From Shewanella psychromarinicola (lineage in GTDB: Bacteria > Pseudomonadota > Gammaproteobacteria > Enterobacterales > Shewanellaceae), in assembly GCF_003855155.1 (NCBI RefSeq), contig NZ_CP034073.1, positions 4,464,001 through 4,528,000 of the forward strand: a DNA stretch of 64,000 bases, given 5' to 3'. Below the pieces are notes generated by a model that had not been told where the DNA came from, ran no database searches, and was given only the letters and a program-made list of their open reading frames with translations. Made by a program: the position numbers and the translations under genes. Position 1 is the first letter of the stretch, and the number at the start of each line of letters is the position of its first letter. Positions 59,980 through 64,000 of this stretch are shown piece after piece.

Positions 59980-60627
59980 TTAATAAGTATAACCCACACT
60001 TATCATATAAACCCATGGATCAATATCGGTCTCCACTACCACATGATCCGCGCCTAAATCAAAGCTCACGTCGGTTGAGATTTGTGCATACCACACGGAC
60101 GCATTAACTAACCATCTTTTGTCAATTTGATAATCAAGTCCAACTTGACCTGCCAAGCCCCAAGAGTTAGATAAACTTAAATTATTTAAACCAAGATCTT
60201 TCGCTTCTTGAGTAAATTCATTGTCATAGAAATTAGTAAAGTTAACCCCTAAACCAATATAAGGACGCAAAGCCGATTGTGGATCACCAAAGTAATATTG
60301 TGCTACCAGTGTCGGAGGCAATTGCTTAGAGTCAGCTATTTTACCTAATTCGCCCAGTGACACATCGTGGCTAAAAGGCGATGCGGCCAATAATTCAATA
60401 CCAACATTATCAGTTAACATATAACCAAAATTTAGCCCTAACTGCACATCACTATCAACGCCAAATTCAGCAATATTGGCCACTACAGGGCTCGACTCAT
60501 TAGGGGCTACCATCGCCACACCAGCCCGAACAATAATGTCACCGGCTTGATGGGCTGCGGCGCCAAATGATAAACCAGCAGTTAATAAAGAAACGGCAAC
60601 TAAACTTAGGGTAATTTTCTTATTCAT
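59980..60627 (-). CDS. ompW: OmpW family outer-membrane protein
   Basis: 215 aa with signal peptide (cleavage after AAAHA, near residue 26; AHQAGDIIVRAGVAMVAP begins the mature part, a typical OmpW start). Eight-stranded barrel pattern with NFGYMLTDNVGIELLAASPF and ALRPYIGLGVNFTNFYDN, ending in VYMISVGYTY with aromatic last residue. A small hydrophobic-molecule channel in E. coli. Two FNR-type sites lie upstream, which fits OmpW's known oxygen-linked control. Confidence 0.95.
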   Translation of the reverse strand: MNKKITLSLVAVSLLTAGLSFGAAAHQAGDIIVRAGVAMVAPNESSPVVANIAEFGVDSDVQLGLNFGYMLTDNVGIELLAASPFSHDVSLGELGKIADSKQLPPTLVAQYYFGDPQSALRPYIGLGVNFTNFYDNEFTQEAKDLGLNNLSLSNSWGLAGQVGLDYQIDKRWLVNASVWYAQISTDVSFDLGADHVVVETDIDPWVYMISVGYTY

Positions 60628-60719
60628 TTTTTAACACTCCTTGGTAATGACAACCGGATGCAAATCAATTGCATCCTCAACATTCGCAGTCAACCTACCT
60701 AAGTCATTGATGAATAACA

Positions 60720-60733
60720 TTGATCTAGATCAG
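60720..60733 (-). promoter_or_regulatory. FNR/EtrA-like site 1
   Basis: TTGATCTAGATCAG: TTGAT and ATCA halves with the 4-base spacer of the FNR consensus TTGATNNNNATCAA (one mismatch). It is 93 bases before the ompW ATG. Confidence 0.65.
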
Positions 60734-60779
60734 TTAAAACAGAATACCTCTAAAGTGGTAGTGCTTTGTTCAAATATAC

Positions 60780-60793
60780 TTGATTTGGATCAC
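60780..60793 (-). promoter_or_regulatory. FNR/EtrA-like site 2
   Basis: TTGATTTGGATCAC: another TTGAT-N4-ATCA site with one mismatch at the end, 153 bases before the ompW ATG and 60 bases from site 1. Confidence 0.6.
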
Positions 60794-60936
60794 AAGTTTC
60801 ACAAAGTGGATCTGCATCTGAATCTCATATTAAGGAAAAGTGCGAGGCAAGAACGGGGTGTTGAGTGATAAATAGCCGTGACTGAAGATAACTTAATCGT
60901 TAAGCTCAGATCGTGATATTAAATGGTCTCTAACAG

Positions 60937-61596
60937 CTATTTCCCCTCGTTGAGCTTCGTTAACTTAGGGTATTGGGTTAGCCAGTTTTTTTGAACTAGT
61001 CTGGATTCAAAAACACTAATATCACGCTTGGGGTTGGCACATAACGTGAGAGCAAAAAGACCTTCTAATCCAAAAACAGCATCCACGCTTATCTCATGCT
61101 CATTGATTGAAATAGAAGGCGAGCTTAGGGTTAACGCTGTGGAGTTATCGACATTAACATTGACTAACTTAACACCCACAGCAGTTTGTTTTTCAGGCCA
61201 ATAAGACATGGCGTCAAGGCACGAGGAATAAGCAGGATCGCCATGTTTAACATGCATTCTGGCTTGATTTTTAACTGACCAGGGTAAATCTGCTCGCTGC
61301 CTAAGTTCGGCTTCAATGGCGCGGTCTCGCTCCACTGACACATTGATATCACACCAATATATAACATCAATATCATTTAACGGCTGCGGCTTAAACTTGT
61401 GTAATTTATCCCATACCAAATTACGCACAAAGCCTGCAGCGATATACCAATCTGTAATATAAAGTGGTTGTAACACCGCACGGCAAATGTGCAAGGCATG
61501 CAGACGCTGAGCATCATCTTGCAACCATGTCGATAACTGCCCAGCTAAGTCATCTGGCTTCAATGGATGTAACGTTCGCTGACTAGCTGGCATCAT
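60937..61596 (-). CDS. nucleotidyltransferase-like protein (DUF925)
   Basis: 219 aa from the ATG at 61596, overlapping the maiA stop by 14 bases; an in-frame ATG nine codons earlier is possible. WYIAAGFVRNLVWDKLH (near 52) and NDIDVIYWCD (near 75) are the conserved GxVRN and DxD-type motifs of the DUF925 nucleotidyltransferase-like family. YWPEKQTAVGVKL near 130. Function unknown. Co-transcribed with maiA. Confidence 0.85.
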   Translation of the reverse strand: MMPASQRTLHPLKPDDLAGQLSTWLQDDAQRLHALHICRAVLQPLYITDWYIAAGFVRNLVWDKLHKFKPQPLNDIDVIYWCDINVSVERDRAIEAELRQRADLPWSVKNQARMHVKHGDPAYSSCLDAMSYWPEKQTAVGVKLVNVNVDNSTALTLSSPSISINEHEISVDAVFGLEGLFALTLCANPKRDISVFESRLVQKNWLTQYPKLTKLNEGK

Positions 61597-62233
61597 GCTG
61601 TTGCTCTGGTGCTGCATCAGCAAAGGCCGCTAATTGTTGGCACTCATCCCAAATGCTGACAATATTTGGATATGCTGCAAGGTCAAGATTAAAGCGCTTG
61701 GCATTATATACTTGTGGGATCAGACAAATATCGGCCAGTGAAGGCTTATCACCAAAACAGAAACGTCCGCAGTGGTGACTTAGTTGTACTTCTAACGCAG
61801 TAAAACCAAGGTGGATCCAATGATGATACCAGCGCATTTTATCGGCTTCTGACACACCCATTTCATTGACTAAATATTGTAATACTCGCAAGTTATCTAA
61901 AGGGTGAATTTCACATGCAATCGCTTGGGCCATACTGCGCACAATGGCACGATCTTCAATATTGGTTGGAAGCAAGTTATGTTGCGGATACTTGTCTTCA
62001 AGAAACTCGATAATGGCCAGTGATTGTGACAATGTCAGTTCACCTTGCTCACCGTTATCAACCAATACCGGCACTAAATGCTGCGGATTGAGTTGATGAT
62101 ATATTGCAGAGTTTTGTTCACCGCCATTATTCACTAAATGCACCGAAATATGCTCTGCCGTTAACTGTTTTAAATTTAACGCAATCCGCACCCGATAAGC
62201 CGCACTTGAACGCCAATAGCCGTAGAGTTTCAT
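61583..62233 (-). CDS. maiA: maleylacetoacetate isomerase
   Basis: Isomerises maleylacetoacetate to fumarylacetoacetate in tyrosine/homogentisate degradation. 216-aa zeta-class GST: YWRSSAAYRVRIALNLK (residues 5-21, the glutathione-activating Ser-Ser motif without the usual Cys), LVPVLVDNGE and TLSQSLAIIEFLE for glutathione binding, and FGDKPSLADICLIPQVYNAKRF in the C-terminal domain. Next to fahA, the following enzyme. A strong hairpin separates the two genes. Confidence 0.94.
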   Translation of the reverse strand: MKLYGYWRSSAAYRVRIALNLKQLTAEHISVHLVNNGGEQNSAIYHQLNPQHLVPVLVDNGEQGELTLSQSLAIIEFLEDKYPQHNLLPTNIEDRAIVRSMAQAIACEIHPLDNLRVLQYLVNEMGVSEADKMRWYHHWIHLGFTALEVQLSHHCGRFCFGDKPSLADICLIPQVYNAKRFNLDLAAYPNIVSIWDECQQLAAFADAAPEQQHDAS

Positions 62234-62260
62234 GTCAATATCCCTGTTGTTTTATGATTA

Positions 62261-62296
62261 AAAAAGGCAATAACGATTTATCGCTATTGCCTTTTT
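62261..62296 (-). terminator. terminator/attenuator between fahA and maiA
   Basis: AAAAAGGCAATA/TATTGCCTTTTT inverted repeat, with further A-C-G/C-G-C partial pairing inside. On the minus strand a T run follows. It lies 28 bases past the fahA stop and 28 bases before maiA. Confidence 0.8.
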
Positions 62297-62323
62297 ATGT
62301 CGATTTATATCACTGCAATAATC

Positions 62324-63310
62324 TTAGGCTTTGTACTCAACCACTTTTTGATCAATAGAGCCAAAAATACTCACACCGTTGTCATCAAACATTTCAATAC
62401 GAACGCTGTCGCCAAAGTGCATAAAGGATGTTGATGCTTTACCATCGGCAATAATTTCAAGCATACGCTTTTCCGCCAAACAGCTTGAACCCGCACTGCG
62501 ATCATAATTTGAAATGGTGCCAGAACCAATAATAGCCCCGCTACCTAATGGACGCGTTTTAGCCACGTGTTCCACTAACTGACTAAAGTTAAAGGTCATA
62601 TCAACACCCGCATTGGGGCGGCCAAACAATTCACCATTTAAGTGGGTGACCAATGGTAAATGTACTTTACTGTCTTGCCATTTATCAGCTAATTCATCTG
62701 GGGTAATAGCAATAGGCGAAAATGCACTTGATGGCTTAGATTGGAAAAAACCAAACCCTTTACCTAACTCGCCGGGGATCAAGTTGCGCAGTGATACGTC
62801 GTTGACTAACATCAATAATTTGATGTGTTTAGTGGCATTTTCGCTGCTAACACCCATGGCAACATCATCGGTAATGATGGCGATTTCTGATTCAAAATCA
62901 ATTCCATACTCTTCACTTGTCACTTCGATATTGGCTTTAGGGGCAATGAAACAGTCTGAACCGCCCTGATAGACTAAAGGATCCGTCCAAAATGATGCTG
63001 GCATTTCAGCGCCACGTGCTTTACGCACCAGTTCAACGTGATTCACATAGGCACTACCATCGGCCCACTGGTATGCACGAGGTAACGGAGATAAACAACG
63101 TGCTTCATCAAAATCGGCTGCATTGTCCATTTGGCCATCGTTAAGCGCTTCATAAAGTTCATTTAATTGTGGATACAATAAATCCCAAGCATCAAGTAAT
63201 TGCTGCATTGTATGGGCAATAGCAGGTACAGCGACCGCTTTGGTTAAATCTCTACTGACTAACATCAATTGGCCGTCGCGACGTCCGTTGTGATAACTTG
63301 CAAGTTTCAT
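62324..63310 (-). CDS. fahA: fumarylacetoacetase (FAH family)
   Basis: Splits fumarylacetoacetate to fumarate and acetoacetate. 328 aa, shorter than animal FAH (about 420) but normal for this bacterial type. The C-terminal FAH domain has EVTSEEYGIDFESEIAIITDD (metal ligands Glu/Asp near 128-142), KPSSAFSPIAITPDEL, GAIIGSGTISNYD and a start of DSVRIEMFDDNGVSIFG. The gene follows tyrR in transcription order and precedes maiA. Confidence 0.93.
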   Translation of the reverse strand: MKLASYHNGRRDGQLMLVSRDLTKAVAVPAIAHTMQQLLDAWDLLYPQLNELYEALNDGQMDNAADFDEARCLSPLPRAYQWADGSAYVNHVELVRKARGAEMPASFWTDPLVYQGGSDCFIAPKANIEVTSEEYGIDFESEIAIITDDVAMGVSSENATKHIKLLMLVNDVSLRNLIPGELGKGFGFFQSKPSSAFSPIAITPDELADKWQDSKVHLPLVTHLNGELFGRPNAGVDMTFNFSQLVEHVAKTRPLGSGAIIGSGTISNYDRSAGSSCLAEKRMLEIIADGKASTSFMHFGDSVRIEMFDDNGVSIFGSIDQKVVEYKA

Positions 63311-63445
63311 TATGGCTCCTAAATACTGGATGAACGTGGCGGATAATCCACACTACACGCTCAATTTGATCATACAAATAACCCATCACAGCAAAAAAGC
63401 CTATAGCGTATGCTAAATCACATTTTGCTGGCATTAATGGATATT

Positions 63446-63463
63446 TGTAAATTATTGGTTACT
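63446..63463 (-). promoter_or_regulatory. weak candidate TyrR box
   Basis: TGTAAATTATTGGTTACT resembles TGTAAA-N6-TTTACA: full first half, 4 of 6 in the second. It is about 136 bases before fahA and 83 bases past tyrR. Support is mainly its context. Confidence 0.25.
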
Positions 63464-63547
63464 TTAATATAAAATAATCGAAAACACTGATTTACAGCGT
63501 TAAGGTGACTAAAATGCCATCAAAATAGTTGGCATTAAATCGTTACA

Positions 63548-64000
63548 TTACTTTTTTTTACTAATACTGTAATCGCGTAATTTATTGGCAATGGCGGTAT
63601 GCGATACCCCAAGTTTTTTTGCTAATTGGCGTGTACTTGGGTACGCAGGGTATAACCGACGCAATAAACCTGCTTCGTATTCTTTCATGGCTTGGTCTAG
63701 GGTGCCTTCAAATTCCTCATCGAAGTAACCAAAGCCTTCAGCATAGGATGGTAATTTAAGCTGCTCGACCGTCAATTCAGTTGAACCGTCCCACATCGAC
63801 ACCGCTCTAAAAATCGCATTTTTCAATTGACGTACATTACCCGGCCACGCATAGGTAAACAGGTAATCACGACAGCTTGCCGAAATACGCCTTAAGGGAC
63901 TCGATAACTGCTGACTATAATGTTCTAGAAACATTTCAGTTAACGGGATCACATCCACACGGCGCTCACGCAGTGATGGCATGTGATAACTGAGTACATG
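63548..64000 (-). CDS. tyrR: TyrR-type transcriptional regulator (5' end outside window)
   Basis: The 150 codons visible hold the end of the AAA+ sigma-54-interaction-like domain (MPSLRERRVDVIPLTEMFLEH, then YAWPGNVRQLKNAIFRAVS) and the C-terminal helix-turn-helix (YPAYPSTRQLAKKLGVSHTAIANKLRDYSI), which is characteristic of TyrR. The frame stays open into the window edge through ...VLSYH, so the upstream ACT/PAS part is missing. Located next to fahA-maiA, its probable targets. Confidence 0.92.
   Translation of the reverse strand, partial: HVLSYHMPSLRERRVDVIPLTEMFLEHYSQQLSSPLRRISASCRDYLFTYAWPGNVRQLKNAIFRAVSMWDGSTELTVEQLKLPSYAEGFGYFDEEFEGTLDQAMKEYEAGLLRRLYPAYPSTRQLAKKLGVSHTAIANKLRDYSISKKK

Larger units (their letters stand above)
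60628..60936. other. ompW upstream region
   Basis: 309 bases between ompW and the nucleotidyltransferase gene, holding two FNR-like sites. No gene supported. Confidence 0.7.

Noticed and set aside
63252..63434. 60-codon minus-strand frame before fahA
   Set aside because: Overlaps the fahA start, no ribosome site, no homology features.

Overview
This 64-kb window is chromosomal DNA of a gamma-proteobacterium, almost certainly a Shewanella. The oleABCD hydrocarbon cluster, the lapG-lapD pair, the branched-chain acyl-CoA operon beside metA, and tyrR-fahA-maiA-ompW occur in the order I recall from Shewanella chromosomes; that assignment rests on memory of gene order, not a search. No rRNA, tRNA, CRISPR array, intact insertion sequence or prophage was seen.

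Layout. (1) 1-19.4 kb: a long minus-strand exopolysaccharide (EPS) operon. It is read from a JUMPStart/ops leader (19384-19421) through ugd, a phosphoribosyltransferase-HAD fusion, a Wzx flippase, an acyltransferase, two GT2 glycosyltransferases, an EpsG-like Wzy polymerase, a WecG/TagA/CpsF transferase, manC, manB and a WcaJ-type initiating transferase. It ends in an export/control module: outer-membrane beta-barrel, short OPX lipid-free export protein, Wzc-like tyrosine kinase and CpsB-type phosphatase (cut by the window edge). The sugar-assembly core (about 9-18 kb) is visibly AT-richer than its flanks and holds a decayed gene remnant near 16.2-16.6 kb. (2) 20.5-23.9 kb: plus-strand lapG-lapD plus a small secreted Gly-rich protein, a c-di-GMP-controlled adhesin-retention system. 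(3) 24-30.5 kb: megL, then oleD-C-B-A. (4) 30.7-34.5 kb: housekeeping and uncharacterised genes (methyltransferase, DUF1289, YajD, DUF502) around a large tandem repeat block. (5) 34.6-40.5 kb: phoU-pstB-pstA-pstC with a Pho box, and a divergent gcvR-like gene. (6) 41-49.2 kb: DUF2797, LysE exporter, DUF1415, alpha/beta hydrolase, YbiT ABC-F ATPase, M14-like peptidase, EamA exporter. (7) 49.3-57.2 kb: valine/branched-chain acyl-CoA degradation operon (thiolase, mmsA, isobutyryl-CoA dehydrogenase, enoyl-CoA hydratase, HIBYL-CoA hydrolase, mmsB, SDR). (8) 57.7-64 kb: metA, an SDR gene, ompW with FNR-like sites, a nucleotidyltransferase-like gene, maiA, fahA and the 3' end of tyrR.

Main points for a second look: the enoyl-CoA hydratase of the valine operon is broken twice (an in-frame TAA and an extra base in a homopolymer); a dispersed palindromic repeat family sits at gene 3' ends and is amplified into 222-bp and 92-bp tandem arrays at 32.4-33.3 kb; three tandem MET-box-like octamers lie between metA and a divergent SDR gene; the EPS exporter pairs a short OPX with a separate beta-barrel; intrinsic terminators sit inside the ole and fahA-maiA gene strings; and lapD overlaps a secreted protein of unknown role.
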